Positions 26,175 to 35,247 of a stretch of DNA of 43,288 nt are shown here, in pieces. The position numbers and the translations under genes were made by a program. Below the pieces are notes generated by a model. The model searched no databases. It saw nothing but the letters and a program-made list of their open reading frames with translations, and was not told the DNA's origin. Source of the DNA: Bacteroidota bacterium (lineage in GTDB: Bacteria; Bacteroidota; Bacteroidia; Chitinophagales; BACL12); assembly GCA_029571985.1 (NCBI GenBank), contig JAKQVC010000249.1, positions 1 through 43,288 on the forward strand, in the 5' to 3' direction. How positions within the stretch are numbered: the stretch's first letter is position 1; every line of letters starts with the position of its first letter.

Positions 26175-26861
26175 TTAATAGAAACGCGTTTTATTTCGCG
26201 ACCAGATTTTAATCAGAATAAAGCCCATGAGTGCCCCGGATAAATGCGCCAGGTGCGCGATATTATCGCCCGGATTGCTCGATAAACCCAGGAATAATTC
26301 AATGGCAATCATGATAATAATTAAATACTTGGCTTTAATCGGTAGTAGCAAGTACACATATATAAGTGTATTGGGAAACAGCATACCAAAGGCAACGAGC
26401 ACCGCATAAATGGCTCCGGAAGCGCCAACGGTAGGGCTGTAAACCGACTGAATGGTATTTATTTGAGCGGAGGTAAACATGCCACCCGGATCTACTGAAA
26501 AGCTGCCTATGGCGTTATGTAATTGCAGCGCATGCACGCCGGTATATAACAAGGCGGCGCCAATACCGGTAATCATAAAAAATTGTAGGAATCGCTTCGG
26601 ACCCCATACGTTCTCCAACACAGCGCCAAACATCCAAAGTGAAAACATATTAAAAAATACATGGCTTAAACTACCATGGGTAAACATATGTGTAATAAAC
26701 TGATAGGGTCTGAAATTTTCAGAAGCAGGATAATATAATGCCAGATAATTGGTCAGGTCAGGAAATGTTACCGTAGCCAGAAAAACCAACCCATTAATAA
26801 TGAGTAGATTTTTAATAACCGGAGGCAAATAGTTAAACCTTGTAAATTGAAATTGTGACAT
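26175..26861 (-). CDS. Rhomboid family intramembrane serine protease
   Basis: A 228-residue six-helix membrane protease. Ser148 lies in a canonical GASG (SPTVGASGAIYAVL) and the His in HLAHLSGALMGF completes the dyad; HMFTHGSLSHVFFNMFSLWMFG is the characteristic H-x5-HxxxN region of helix 2. Unlike its downstream paralogue, it lacks a soluble C-terminal tail. It starts 5 nt after mutL and is cotranscribed with it. Two rhomboids in tandem next to mutL and an EEP gene is an arrangement I recall from other Bacteroidota. Confidence 0.93.
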   Translation of the reverse strand: MSQFQFTRFNYLPPVIKNLLIINGLVFLATVTFPDLTNYLALYYPASENFRPYQFITHMFTHGSLSHVFFNMFSLWMFGAVLENVWGPKRFLQFFMITGIGAALLYTGVHALQLHNAIGSFSVDPGGMFTSAQINTIQSVYSPTVGASGAIYAVLVAFGMLFPNTLIYVYLLLPIKAKYLIIIMIAIELFLGLSSNPGDNIAHLAHLSGALMGFILIKIWSRNKTRFY

Positions 26862-26866
26862 CTTGA

Positions 26867-28693
26867 TTATGCATTCGATTTTTGAAATTGCTGTGCTAAA
26901 GCATCTAAGGAAAACGTTATAAAAGTTAAATTACCAAATGGCGATGTAAATGGTGTTTCGCAGGCAAATAACTGATCGGCAAGATGGCGCATGCCGCGAT
27001 CATCGAGTCGGTGGCCGCGTTTGATACTGTTTGTTCTGGCCAGCGACCGCGCAATCGTTTCATGTCGATTCAGTTTTAAGGCAGAGCGGTCCTCTTTAAA
27101 TTGTTCAAGCAACTCCTCGATAACGGTATGAGCATCGCTGCTTTCAAATTCAACCGGAATGCCATGCACCACAAACGTATCTTTTCCAAACGGTTGTATA
27201 TCGAACCCCATATTTTGTAAATCGGGCAGCAAGGCACTTAGTACTGCATGATCAGCACCGGTAACCTGCAACGATTGTGGAAAGAGTTGCTGTTGTGAAT
27301 GATGTTTTTTCTGCTGCAATTGATGGATATATTTCTCAAACAATACACGCTCATGCGCAGCTTGCTGGTCGATTACAATAAATCCGCTCTTAATCTGCGT
27401 AACGATATATTGATGATGAATCTGAAAAGAAACAGAGCCTTCTATCTGCGCTTCATGCGTGCCAATCTCTTCTTCCCGAATGCCCGTTTTGGCAAATTGT
27501 TCACGACGTTGATGAAAAGCTTCCGAAAAGGCATCAGAACCAGCAAGCTGATGCGTTGATTGCCTGTGGTCATCCATACGCGGCAGATCATTCATGCGGC
27601 TTTCAACCGTTTTAAATGTTACAGCCGGTGCTTCAGGGCGTTTATAAAACCCGGGTAAATTGGCAAAGGTATTATCCTGCTCAAAATCTAAGGTGGGTGT
27701 AACACTATATTGTGCTAATGCATGTCGAACAGCAGCCTGAATAAATGTATAAATGATACGTTCGTCTTCAAACTTGATTTCCTGTTTGGTTGGATGTACG
27801 TTTACATCAATACGTGCGGGATCAATATCTATATAAATTGTATATAAAGGATAACTCCCTTCCGGCAGCAAATCTTCATACACACTCATTACTGCATGAT
27901 GCAAATATGGACTGCGGATAAAGCGGTTGTTGACAAAAAAGAATTGTTCGCCTTTTGTTTTTTTAGCCGCATCCGGTTTACCGATAAAACCGCGAATATT
28001 CGTAACCGATGTGCTTTCGGCAATAGGCACTAGCTTTTCATTGTAACCTGCACCAAATAAATGGGTGATGCGCTGACGTAAATTGCCGGCTTTTAAGTGA
28101 AATAATTCGACACCATTATGTGTAAGCGAAAAAAACACATCTTCATGCGCAAGCGCAACACGTTCAAACTCATCAATAATATGTTTGAGTTCAACGGTGT
28201 TTGATTTTAAAAAGTTGCGACGTGCAGGAACATTAAAAAATAAATTCTTGACCAAAATATTGGTTCCGGCTGAACATTGAATGTGTTCGTGCGCTTTAAT
28301 ATCAAATCCTTCTATCGCTATTCTGGTGCCGGTTTCCTGCTCTTGCTGGCGCGTTTTTAATTCTACCTGTGCAATGGCTGCAATACTGGCCAGTGCTTCA
28401 CCGCGAAATCCTTTGGTACGGATGGAAAAAATATCATCAGCCGACCTGATTTTGCTCGTGGCATGTCGTTCGAAACACATACGTGCATCCGTAAAACTCA
28501 TGCCTTTGCCGTTATCAATCACCTGAATCAGCATTTTGCCCGCCTCTTTAATCACCACCTTAATTTCGGTGGCACCGGCATCAACAGCGTTTTCCATCAG
28601 CTCCTTCACGGCAGAGGCCGGGCGCTGAATCACTTCGCCTGCTGCGATCTGGTTGGCAATGGCATCCGGTAAAAGGTGAATGATATCTCCCAT
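26867..28693 (-). CDS. mutL: DNA mismatch repair protein MutL
   Basis: A 608-residue protein that links mismatch recognition by MutS to strand removal. The GHKL ATPase N-terminus has IAAGEVIQRPASAVKELMENA, DNGKGM, the ATP lid RHATSKI and TKGFRGEALASIA. The C-terminal domain has the endonuclease region D442-Q-Q-A-x2-E-x4-E453, where the usual DQHA reads DQQA. This would affect the metal-site motif of a nicking MutL. First gene of the four-gene group 24166-28693; a perfect -7 box lies at 28746-28739. Confidence 0.96.
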   Translation of the reverse strand: MGDIIHLLPDAIANQIAAGEVIQRPASAVKELMENAVDAGATEIKVVIKEAGKMLIQVIDNGKGMSFTDARMCFERHATSKIRSADDIFSIRTKGFRGEALASIAAIAQVELKTRQQEQETGTRIAIEGFDIKAHEHIQCSAGTNILVKNLFFNVPARRNFLKSNTVELKHIIDEFERVALAHEDVFFSLTHNGVELFHLKAGNLRQRITHLFGAGYNEKLVPIAESTSVTNIRGFIGKPDAAKKTKGEQFFFVNNRFIRSPYLHHAVMSVYEDLLPEGSYPLYTIYIDIDPARIDVNVHPTKQEIKFEDERIIYTFIQAAVRHALAQYSVTPTLDFEQDNTFANLPGFYKRPEAPAVTFKTVESRMNDLPRMDDHRQSTHQLAGSDAFSEAFHQRREQFAKTGIREEEIGTHEAQIEGSVSFQIHHQYIVTQIKSGFIVIDQQAAHERVLFEKYIHQLQQKKHHSQQQLFPQSLQVTGADHAVLSALLPDLQNMGFDIQPFGKDTFVVHGIPVEFESSDAHTVIEELLEQFKEDRSALKLNRHETIARSLARTNSIKRGHRLDDRGMRHLADQLFACETPFTSPFGNLTFITFSLDALAQQFQKSNA

Positions 28694-28738
28694 GGTCTGG
28701 TTACCTCACAATTCTCTGCGGTCGTTCCTGTAAAGGTG

Positions 28739-28746
28739 CAAATGTA
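28739..28746 (-). promoter_or_regulatory. -7 promoter element of mutL group
   Basis: TACATTTG on the minus strand, a perfect TAnnTTTG, 45 nt before the mutL ATG. A TTG at 28773-28771 is 24 nt upstream of it, longer than the usual 19-21. Confidence 0.55.
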
Positions 28747-28842
28747 CTGTTTTAGCGGCCGCTGTGGTGGCAACTGTCCTATTTATTAGTGTAAACACAA
28801 CATGACCCGCACATTTTCCGTTCCTTGGGCACATCATTTGTA

Positions 28843-28850
28843 TAAATTTG
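28843..28850 (+). promoter_or_regulatory. -7 promoter element of GH3 gene
   Basis: TAAATTTG, a perfect TAnnTTTG, 28 nt before the GTG at 28879. TTG at 28825-28827 is only 15 nt away. The ATG at 28852 is followed after two codons by a stop and is not the start. Confidence 0.55.
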
Positions 28851-28878
28851 CATGAACTGCTAAAACAGCTATTCTATC

Positions 28879-31836
28879 GTGCACTTGCGTTATTTCATCA
28901 TACTTATACTCACCGTAGGACTTGTGTCTGCCGCTAAAGGCCCGCAAAGTCAGGAGGTTAAACTGCCTGAGGATACCCCTTTTTATGACCTGGAGTATGC
29001 CTGGGTAGATTCCTTAATGGGCAAAATGACCCTCGATCAAAAAATTGGTCAGCTCTTTATGGCACCTGCCTACTCCAATAAAGACGCAGCACATGTGCAA
29101 CAAATTGAGCAACTCATCAAAAATTATCAGATTGGCGGCCTCATATTTATGCAAGGAGGGCCCGTTCGTCAAGCCAAACTGACCAATAACTACCAAAAAC
29201 TGTCTAAAACACCCCTCCTGATTGGCATGGATGCCGAATGGGGTCCTGCCATGCGATTGGATAGTGTTATTGCTTTCCAGCGACAACTTACCTGGGGGGC
29301 TATGACCAACGACTCTATTGTTTACCAAACAGGCGTGGTTATCGCCAACCAATTGCGGCGTTTGGGCGTGCACGTGAGTTTTAGTCCGGATGTGGATGTC
29401 AATAATAACCCATCGAACCCGGTTATTGGTGATCGCTCTTTTGGTGAAGACAAGTTTAATGTAGCACTGAAGGGTCTTATGTATATGCAGGCTTTGCAGG
29501 ATAATAATGTCATCGCCTGCGCAAAGCATTTTCCCGGACACGGCGATGTGGATGCCGATTCACATAAAACACTGCCGGTAATTAATCACTCGTATGCGCA
29601 TTTAGATAGTCTGGAGCTCTATCCATTTAAAGTTTTAATGAATGAAGGTGTTGGTTCAATTATGTTGGCCCACTTATTTGTGCCGGCTTTAGATAATACC
29701 GATAAAACACCAACTTCTCTCTCGCCTAAAGTAGGTGTTGAACTCGTGCGCGAAACCTTGCAGTTCAGAGGACTCATTTTTTCTGATGCACTCAATATGA
29801 AAGGTGCTGCAGAAAATGTGGCCGCCGGTGAATTGGAAGTGCGGGCCTTTTTAGCCGGAAATGATGTGTTGTTGTTCAGCGAAAATATTCCGGTGGCTTT
29901 TGAAGCTATCAAAAAAGCTGTTGCGGATGGCAGAATTACTACACAACGCATCGATGAAAGTGTACGCAGAATTCTAAAAGCAAAAGCCTTTGCCGGTTTA
30001 GATAAAAAAAAGCTGGTGGATGTAAAAAATATTACGGCTGATTTGAATTCAACGCAAGCAACTTTACTCAAACGCACGATAACAGAACACAGCATTACGT
30101 TGGCACATGCCGAAGGCTCGTTAGTGCCATTCAAAAATTTAGATACCTTGTCTATTGCATCTCTAAGTATTGGAAATGGAAACGCAACGGTATTTCAAAA
30201 TTATTTGGGTAAATATGCAAAGGTTGATCACTATCAAATAAAAAAAGAAGCAGAAGCCGCCACGTTTACCACGATGTTGAATAAACTCAAGGGTTACGAC
30301 GTGGTTATTATTGGTGTGCATGATATGAAACGTGCACGCAGCAGTAATTATGGTATTTCTACTGCAACGGAAGATTTAATTGTCAAACTGCAATCCCAAA
30401 CGCAAACAGTGGTATGTCTTTTTGGCTCGCCTTACGCGTTAGAACGTGTGCGCAATGCACAATATCATGTAGTTGGATATGATGATGATGACTACACACA
30501 ACAGGCTACCGCAATGGCTTTGTTTGGTGCGCTTGGTTTTGATGGCAAATTACCTGTAAGTGCCGGCACCTTCAAAGTGAATAGCGGCATTGAAACCGGT
30601 GAAATCAAAAGATTAAAATATACGATTCCGGAAGAGGTGGGTATTGCTGCGGACAAACTCAATAAAATTGACAGCATCGCACAGGCGTGTATTGCTGTGC
30701 AAGCGGCTCCGGGTTGTCAGGTTTTAGTTGCCAAAGAAGGAAAAGTAATTTACGATAAGGCGTTTGGCAATTTTACCTACAGCAAAAAACAATCGGTAGA
30801 ATTAAGCAGCATTTATGATTTGGCTAGTGTTACAAAAACTTCTGCCACAACCATGATGCTCATGGATTTATATAATGCCGGTAAACTCAATTTACGCAGC
30901 AAGGTGAGCGATTATTTACCTGAAACGGAAGGCACCAATATTGGTGGTTTGGTATTGCAGGATATTTTGACACATCAAAGCGGATTACCTGCCTGGGTGC
31001 CTTTTTATAAACGCACTTTAAATCCCGACGGCACGCTGAATCCTTTATATTATAATCAATCGGCCATCTCCGGATTTACAACACAGGTGGCAGATGGCGT
31101 GTATATGCGTGATGATTATCGCGACAGCATCTGGTCGATTATCCAACAGGTGGAAATCAAATCCAAAAAATATGTCTACAGCGATTTAAGCATGTATATC
31201 AGCCGGAGAATTGCTGAAAAAATTGCCGGTATTTCGCTGGATACATATGTGTATCAAAAATTTTATCGCCCCCTGGGCATGGAAACGACGTGGTTTAATC
31301 CATTACAGCAATTTCCTAAGGATCGAATAGTGCCGACTGAAAATGATAATTATTTCCGCTTTCAAACCGTGCAGGGATATGTGCACGATATGGGTGCAGC
31401 CATGATGGGTGGGGTAGAAGGCCATGCCGGGTTGTTCAGTAATGCGGAAGACCTCGCCATTCTCTACCAAATGCTATTGAATGATGGCTATTACGGTGGC
31501 GTGCAATATTTTGATGCAAAAACGGTTGCACTTTTTACCAAGAAACAAAGTGATGTTTCACGCAGGGGGTTAGGTTTTGATAAACCGGAACCGAACGGGC
31601 CATCGCCCTGCAGCGGCTATGCCAGCGCCCAAACGTTTGGTCACCAGGGTTTTACCGGCATTTGCGTTTGGGCGGATCCTGAATACGACCTCTTGTATAT
31701 TTTCCTCTCTAATCGTGTGCAACCTGCCGCAGAGCCAAATAAACTGAGCTCTGAAGGCATCCGGAATAAAATAATGGATGTGATTTATGAGGCCGTGCTC
31801 ACCAGCGATCCACCGCATGGACCCGCTTCTGATTAG
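28879..31836 (+). CDS. Glycoside hydrolase family 3 / serine hydrolase fusion
   Basis: A 985-residue exported protein (hydrophobic N-terminus ~5-19) with two enzyme parts. Residues ~45-380 are a GH3 domain with NagZ features, the K216-H-F-P-G-H-G ... D227-S-H229 general acid motif and the nucleophile Asp303 in FSDALNMKG, indicating beta-N-acetylhexosaminidase activity on murein fragments. A GH3 C-terminal-like segment (~400-580) follows. Residues ~595-970 form a beta-lactamase/class C serine hydrolase with S650-V-T-K653, a YSD in place of Y-x-N, and HQGFTG as third motif. It may turn over cell-wall peptides. The GTG start follows a -7 box. Confidence 0.92.
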   Translation: MHLRYFIILILTVGLVSAAKGPQSQEVKLPEDTPFYDLEYAWVDSLMGKMTLDQKIGQLFMAPAYSNKDAAHVQQIEQLIKNYQIGGLIFMQGGPVRQAKLTNNYQKLSKTPLLIGMDAEWGPAMRLDSVIAFQRQLTWGAMTNDSIVYQTGVVIANQLRRLGVHVSFSPDVDVNNNPSNPVIGDRSFGEDKFNVALKGLMYMQALQDNNVIACAKHFPGHGDVDADSHKTLPVINHSYAHLDSLELYPFKVLMNEGVGSIMLAHLFVPALDNTDKTPTSLSPKVGVELVRETLQFRGLIFSDALNMKGAAENVAAGELEVRAFLAGNDVLLFSENIPVAFEAIKKAVADGRITTQRIDESVRRILKAKAFAGLDKKKLVDVKNITADLNSTQATLLKRTITEHSITLAHAEGSLVPFKNLDTLSIASLSIGNGNATVFQNYLGKYAKVDHYQIKKEAEAATFTTMLNKLKGYDVVIIGVHDMKRARSSNYGISTATEDLIVKLQSQTQTVVCLFGSPYALERVRNAQYHVVGYDDDDYTQQATAMALFGALGFDGKLPVSAGTFKVNSGIETGEIKRLKYTIPEEVGIAADKLNKIDSIAQACIAVQAAPGCQVLVAKEGKVIYDKAFGNFTYSKKQSVELSSIYDLASVTKTSATTMMLMDLYNAGKLNLRSKVSDYLPETEGTNIGGLVLQDILTHQSGLPAWVPFYKRTLNPDGTLNPLYYNQSAISGFTTQVADGVYMRDDYRDSIWSIIQQVEIKSKKYVYSDLSMYISRRIAEKIAGISLDTYVYQKFYRPLGMETTWFNPLQQFPKDRIVPTENDNYFRFQTVQGYVHDMGAAMMGGVEGHAGLFSNAEDLAILYQMLLNDGYYGGVQYFDAKTVALFTKKQSDVSRRGLGFDKPEPNGPSPCSGYASAQTFGHQGFTGICVWADPEYDLLYIFLSNRVQPAAEPNKLSSEGIRNKIMDVIYEAVLTSDPPHGPASD

Positions 31837-31926
31837 TCGTAGGCCTTTTTCGGCAAACAGGTATTTCTGCTGCATCTGAACTTTTCAGCCGGTATAAACA
31901 TTACTGAAACACATTACCTTCACAGC

Positions 31927-33057
31927 ATGAAAATCGGGATAGTATGTTACCCAACGTATGGGGGAAGTGGCGTTATCGCTACAGAATTGGGCAAGGCGCT
32001 GGCGGATAAAGGGTACACCGTTCACTTTATTACCTATAAACAACCTTTTCGTCTCGATTCATTTCATGAAAATATTTTTTTTCACGAAGTCAATTTTACC
32101 AACTATCCACTGTTTGAATATCCTCCCTATGAAATTGCCCTGAGTAGCAAAATTGTAGATGTGGCTATCAATGAAAAATTGGATTTGTTGCACGTACACT
32201 ATGCTATTCCACATGCGTCTGCCGCTTATTTAGCTAAGCAGATATTAAAGGAAAGAAATTATCACCTGCCTTTTATCACCACTTTACACGGCACAGATAT
32301 TACCCTGGTTGGAAAAGATGAAACATTTGTTCCGGTAGTTACTTTCAGTATTAATCAAAGCGATGGGATTACTTCTGTTTCTGATAGCCTGAAGCAGGAT
32401 ACCTACGCGAATTTTGATATTAAAAAAGATATCGCCGTTATTCCAAACTTCATAGACTTCACCCGTTTTAAAAAATTAAATAAAGAGCATTTCAGAAAAG
32501 TGATTGCCAAAAATGGCGAACGCATCGTTGTGCATACTTCAAATTTCAGAAAGGTGAAAAGGGTAGAGGATGTTGTTAAAGTATTCTGTCAGATTAAAGC
32601 AGCAGTGCCATCTAAATTATTGCTGGTGGGTGATGGGCCTGAGCGACAAAATGTAGAAAAACTCGCGCGCCAGGTATGTAATGAAGACGATGTGTATTTT
32701 TTAGGCAAACAAGAAGCCGTTGAAGAATTATTAGCTATTGCTGATTTATTTATACTGCCATCAGAAACAGAAAGTTTTGGTCTTGCGGCGCTGGAAGCCA
32801 TGGCTTGTGAAGTGCCGGTAATCTCTACCAACACCGGCGGTATTCCTGAAATTAATATTCATGGCGTAACCGGATTTATGAGTGCGGTGGGCGATGTGGA
32901 TGATATGGCAAAAAACGCTATCCATATTTTATCCGACGATCAAACATTGGCGCAGTTCAGAGCTAACGCCATCACACAGGCTAAGGTTTTTTCTTTAGAA
33001 AATATTTTACCGCAATACGAATCCTACTATCGCAAAATAGTAGAAAGCAGCAAATAA
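31927..33057 (+). CDS. bshA: N-acetyl-alpha-D-glucosaminyl L-malate synthase
   Basis: A 376-residue GT-B fold glycosyltransferase (GT4) that joins UDP-GlcNAc and L-malate in the first step of bacillithiol synthesis. The N-terminal KIGIVCYPTYGGSGVIATEL is a BshA hallmark; further marks are HVHYAIPHA, TLHGTDITLVG and the nucleotide-sugar region LPSETESFGLAALEAMA with E-x7-E. The length matches BshA of Bacillus. Malate-binding residues could not be checked. It lies 90 nt after the GH3 gene on the same strand; the ATG at 31927 directly precedes the conserved start. No bshB or bshC is in the window. Confidence 0.94.
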   Translation: MKIGIVCYPTYGGSGVIATELGKALADKGYTVHFITYKQPFRLDSFHENIFFHEVNFTNYPLFEYPPYEIALSSKIVDVAINEKLDLLHVHYAIPHASAAYLAKQILKERNYHLPFITTLHGTDITLVGKDETFVPVVTFSINQSDGITSVSDSLKQDTYANFDIKKDIAVIPNFIDFTRFKKLNKEHFRKVIAKNGERIVVHTSNFRKVKRVEDVVKVFCQIKAAVPSKLLLVGDGPERQNVEKLARQVCNEDDVYFLGKQEAVEELLAIADLFILPSETESFGLAALEAMACEVPVISTNTGGIPEINIHGVTGFMSAVGDVDDMAKNAIHILSDDQTLAQFRANAITQAKVFSLENILPQYESYYRKIVESSK

Positions 33058-33069
33058 CAAGTAGGGATT

Positions 33070-33495
33070 TTATTCCTGATCGCGCACAAAAGTGGCCAGG
33101 AAATAAAAATTGTCGTAATTGGATATAAAGGATTCCGGATACACGGTGCCGGTTAAATCGTAACAAATAGTCAGCGTATCGTTTTGCAGTTTGTATCTGG
33201 CCTTAAAATGTTTGCCGGCATTTGGTCCCTCTAAGCCATAGATATCCATAGTACTGTCAGTTAAAATAGCTTTACCTGCATCAATAGATTCAGCAGATAA
33301 AATATAACTGGAATCATACATCATCAAACGTTGCGTAGCCCAAACGGTTTCTGGAAATGGGTTACCGGCAATGATTTCAGAAATAGGTTTCCATGTGCCA
33401 TTTAGCGCCGAATAGGTGGAATTCTTTTGCTGAATCACCACACATCCGGCAAGTCCGAACATCCAAACGAAAAATAGAATTTTACTGTTACGCAT
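33070..33495 (-). CDS. Small lipocalin-like lipoprotein (TIGR03067-like)
   Basis: A 141-residue predicted lipoprotein: signal peptide ending LAGC with the lipidated Cys18. The body resembles TIGR03067-type beta-barrel proteins (NGTWKPISEIIAGNPFP near the start, EGPNAGKHFKARYKLQNDTL in the middle and CYDLTG..YPESF near the end). Function unknown. I chose the ATG at 33495 over 33513 because a 7/8 -7 box (TACCTTTA, 33508-33501) lies 5 nt upstream and overlaps the longer reading. It is convergent with bshA (gap of 12 nt) and divergent from yqeY. Confidence 0.75.
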   Translation of the reverse strand: MRNSKILFFVWMFGLAGCVVIQQKNSTYSALNGTWKPISEIIAGNPFPETVWATQRLMMYDSSYILSAESIDAGKAILTDSTMDIYGLEGPNAGKHFKARYKLQNDTLTICYDLTGTVYPESFISNYDNFYFLATFVRDQE

Positions 33496-33500
33496 AGGAT

Positions 33501-33508
33501 TAAAGGTA
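33501..33508 (-). promoter_or_regulatory. -7 promoter element of lipoprotein gene
   Basis: TACCTTTA on the minus strand (7/8 match) ends 5 nt before the ATG at 33495, giving a leaderless or nearly leaderless transcript. Confidence 0.45.
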
Positions 33509-33596
33509 CGCATTTTAGCGATATACGGCTGCCACGCCGGTAAAAGTGGATATCCTAAATCGTTTATGATTAACTTTACAAAATAATAATCAAGCT

Positions 33597-34052
33597 ATGT
33601 CACTCTTCGATCAGGTAAATGAAGGCATCAAAGATTCCATGAAAAATAAGCAGGAAGGTCGCCTCCGCGCACTCCGTGGAATAAAAGCAGCCTTATTGCT
33701 GGCAAAAACAGAAAAAGGGGCTGAGGATACACTCACAGAGGCAAAAGAAATGCAAGTGCTCACCAAGATGATGAAGCAGCGTGAAGAAAGTTATACAACT
33801 TATACGCAACAAAATCGTCCCGACCTTGCTGCTGCTGAAAAAGAAGAGATGGATGTTATTGCCACCTTCCTGCCGCAACAAATGTCGGCAGAAGAATTGC
33901 GTGCCGAAGTATCAGCCATCATTACCCAACTGGGCGCTACAGGTATGAAAGATATGGGCCGTGTTATGGGCACTGCCACCAAGCAATTGGCGGGTAAAAC
34001 CGACGGAGATAAAATTGCGGTTATCGTTAAAGAAATTTTGGGCACCGCCTAA
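33597..34052 (+). CDS. yqeY: GatB/YqeY domain protein
   Basis: A 151-residue protein of the YqeY family, related to the helical tRNA-binding tail of the GatB amidotransferase subunit; its own role is unproven. Landmarks: the N-terminal QVNEGIKDSMKNK, MMKQREESY (a QR-x3-SY motif), FLPQQMSAEEL and MKDMGRVMG at the C-terminal domain. A 7/8 -7 box TAACTTTA lies at 33571-33578. It heads a plus-strand run with cvpA and pabA. Confidence 0.92.
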   Translation: MSLFDQVNEGIKDSMKNKQEGRLRALRGIKAALLLAKTEKGAEDTLTEAKEMQVLTKMMKQREESYTTYTQQNRPDLAAAEKEEMDVIATFLPQQMSAEELRAEVSAIITQLGATGMKDMGRVMGTATKQLAGKTDGDKIAVIVKEILGTA

Positions 34053-34088
34053 AGCATTTTACCCACCGCCTCCGAAACGGCTGTTTGT

Positions 34089-34634
34089 ATGATACTGGAT
34101 ATTATTTATGCAGGTTTTTTATTGTTGGCCTTAATACATGGGTATAAAAAAGGCATCATACATTCTATTGTCACCTTGCTTGCGCTCATCATCGGATTAC
34201 TGGCAGCAGTGCGCTTCAGCGAATTAGCGGCGGTGTATATCGATAAATGGTTTAACGTGTCCGGAAAATATCTGCCACTCATTGCTTTTATTGCGGTGTT
34301 TGTTGGTTTATACTTTTTATTCCGGCTGTTGGAACAAGCCATGGAAGGTGTGTTTAAATTGATTAAACTCAACTTTATCAATCAGGCTGCCGGTGCATTG
34401 GTATGGGGATTTGTGTGGACGCTCCTGTACTCTACCATATTATTTTACCTCAACAATATGGGTTTGTTTTCTGAAGCATTGAAAACAGATTCAGTAACCT
34501 ATGCCCATATCATCGCTTTAGCACCGGATACATTTGCATTAATTGGCAAAGTTATTCCACCCATGCGCGATGCTTTCGATAAACTGGATATCTGGTTCAG
34601 TCATTTTAACGCTAAGCATTCGGTCGCACAATGA
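34089..34634 (+). CDS. CvpA family membrane protein
   Basis: A 181-residue protein with four predicted membrane helices (about 3-22, 27-48, 62-85, 103-125), like CvpA, required for colicin V production in E. coli and tied to envelope homeostasis. Recognisable marks are ILDIIYAGFLLLALIHGYKKG at the start and an F-x-LF pattern in helix 3. Its stop overlaps the next ATG by 4 nt (ATGA), so translation is coupled to pabA/trpG; these are otherwise unrelated functions. Confidence 0.88.
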   Translation: MILDIIYAGFLLLALIHGYKKGIIHSIVTLLALIIGLLAAVRFSELAAVYIDKWFNVSGKYLPLIAFIAVFVGLYFLFRLLEQAMEGVFKLIKLNFINQAAGALVWGFVWTLLYSTILFYLNNMGLFSEALKTDSVTYAHIIALAPDTFALIGKVIPPMRDAFDKLDIWFSHFNAKHSVAQ

Positions 34635-35200
34635 AAGTGCTATTGCTCGATAATTACGATTCTTTTACCTGGAATATATATGATTATATACGGCGCTCCG
34701 GTATTGAGGTGCTGGTGAAAAAGCATGATGCCATTTCTGTCGCGGATATCAGAAAACTCTCCATTGCCGGTATCGTGTTGTCCCCGGGTCCCGGCCGACC
34801 TGAACAGGCAGGTATCCTGATGGAAACCATAGCTGAATTTCACACAAAACTGCCTCTTTTTGGCGTTTGTCTCGGCTACCAGGCCATCGGGGCCTATTTT
34901 GGCGCCTCCGTGATCCATAGTCAGGTGCCCATGCACGGAAAAACCTCCCATATCACTCATTCCGGAACGGGTATTTTTCATCAGATTCCACAGCACACAC
35001 CGGTAATGCGCTATCATTCCCTGAATATCGACAGGGTGCCTGACGGCTTTCAATGCACTGCCCGGACCGTAGAAACCGACGAATTTATGGCCATGGCGCA
35101 TGAAAATTTACCGGTTACCGGGGTCCAATTTCACCCCGAATCCGTTGGTACACCTGAGGGAGCGGCTATGATTACGAATTGGATTCACAGTTTGCATTAG
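34631..35200 (+). CDS. Glutamine amidotransferase of aminodeoxychorismate or anthranilate synthase
   Basis: A 189-residue class I glutamine amidotransferase that supplies ammonia to chorismate-using synthases. Motifs: LDNYDSFTWNI (8-17), SPGPGRPEQAG (51-61), catalytic Cys80 in GVCLGYQ and the His168/Glu170 pair in FHPESV. The sequence does not let me separate PabA (folate) from TrpG (tryptophan), and no synthase large subunit is next to it. Starts within the last 4 nt of cvpA. Confidence 0.92.
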   Translation: MKVLLLDNYDSFTWNIYDYIRRSGIEVLVKKHDAISVADIRKLSIAGIVLSPGPGRPEQAGILMETIAEFHTKLPLFGVCLGYQAIGAYFGASVIHSQVPMHGKTSHITHSGTGIFHQIPQHTPVMRYHSLNIDRVPDGFQCTARTVETDEFMAMAHENLPVTGVQFHPESVGTPEGAAMITNWIHSLH

Positions 35201-35219
35201 CATTACTCACATTAAATGC

Positions 35220-35227
35220 TATTTTTG
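35220..35227 (+). promoter_or_regulatory. -7 promoter element of alpha/beta hydrolase gene
   Basis: TATTTTTG, a perfect TAnnTTTG, 20 nt before the ATG at 35248. A TTTG at 35191-35194 is 25 nt upstream, outside the usual spacing. Confidence 0.55.
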
Positions 35228-35247
35228 TAACGCACTCAAAACCAAGT

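Noticed and set aside
35179-35247. Upstream start of the alpha/beta hydrolase
   Set aside because: It would overlap pabA/trpG and lies before the -7 box at 35220; the family begins at 35248.
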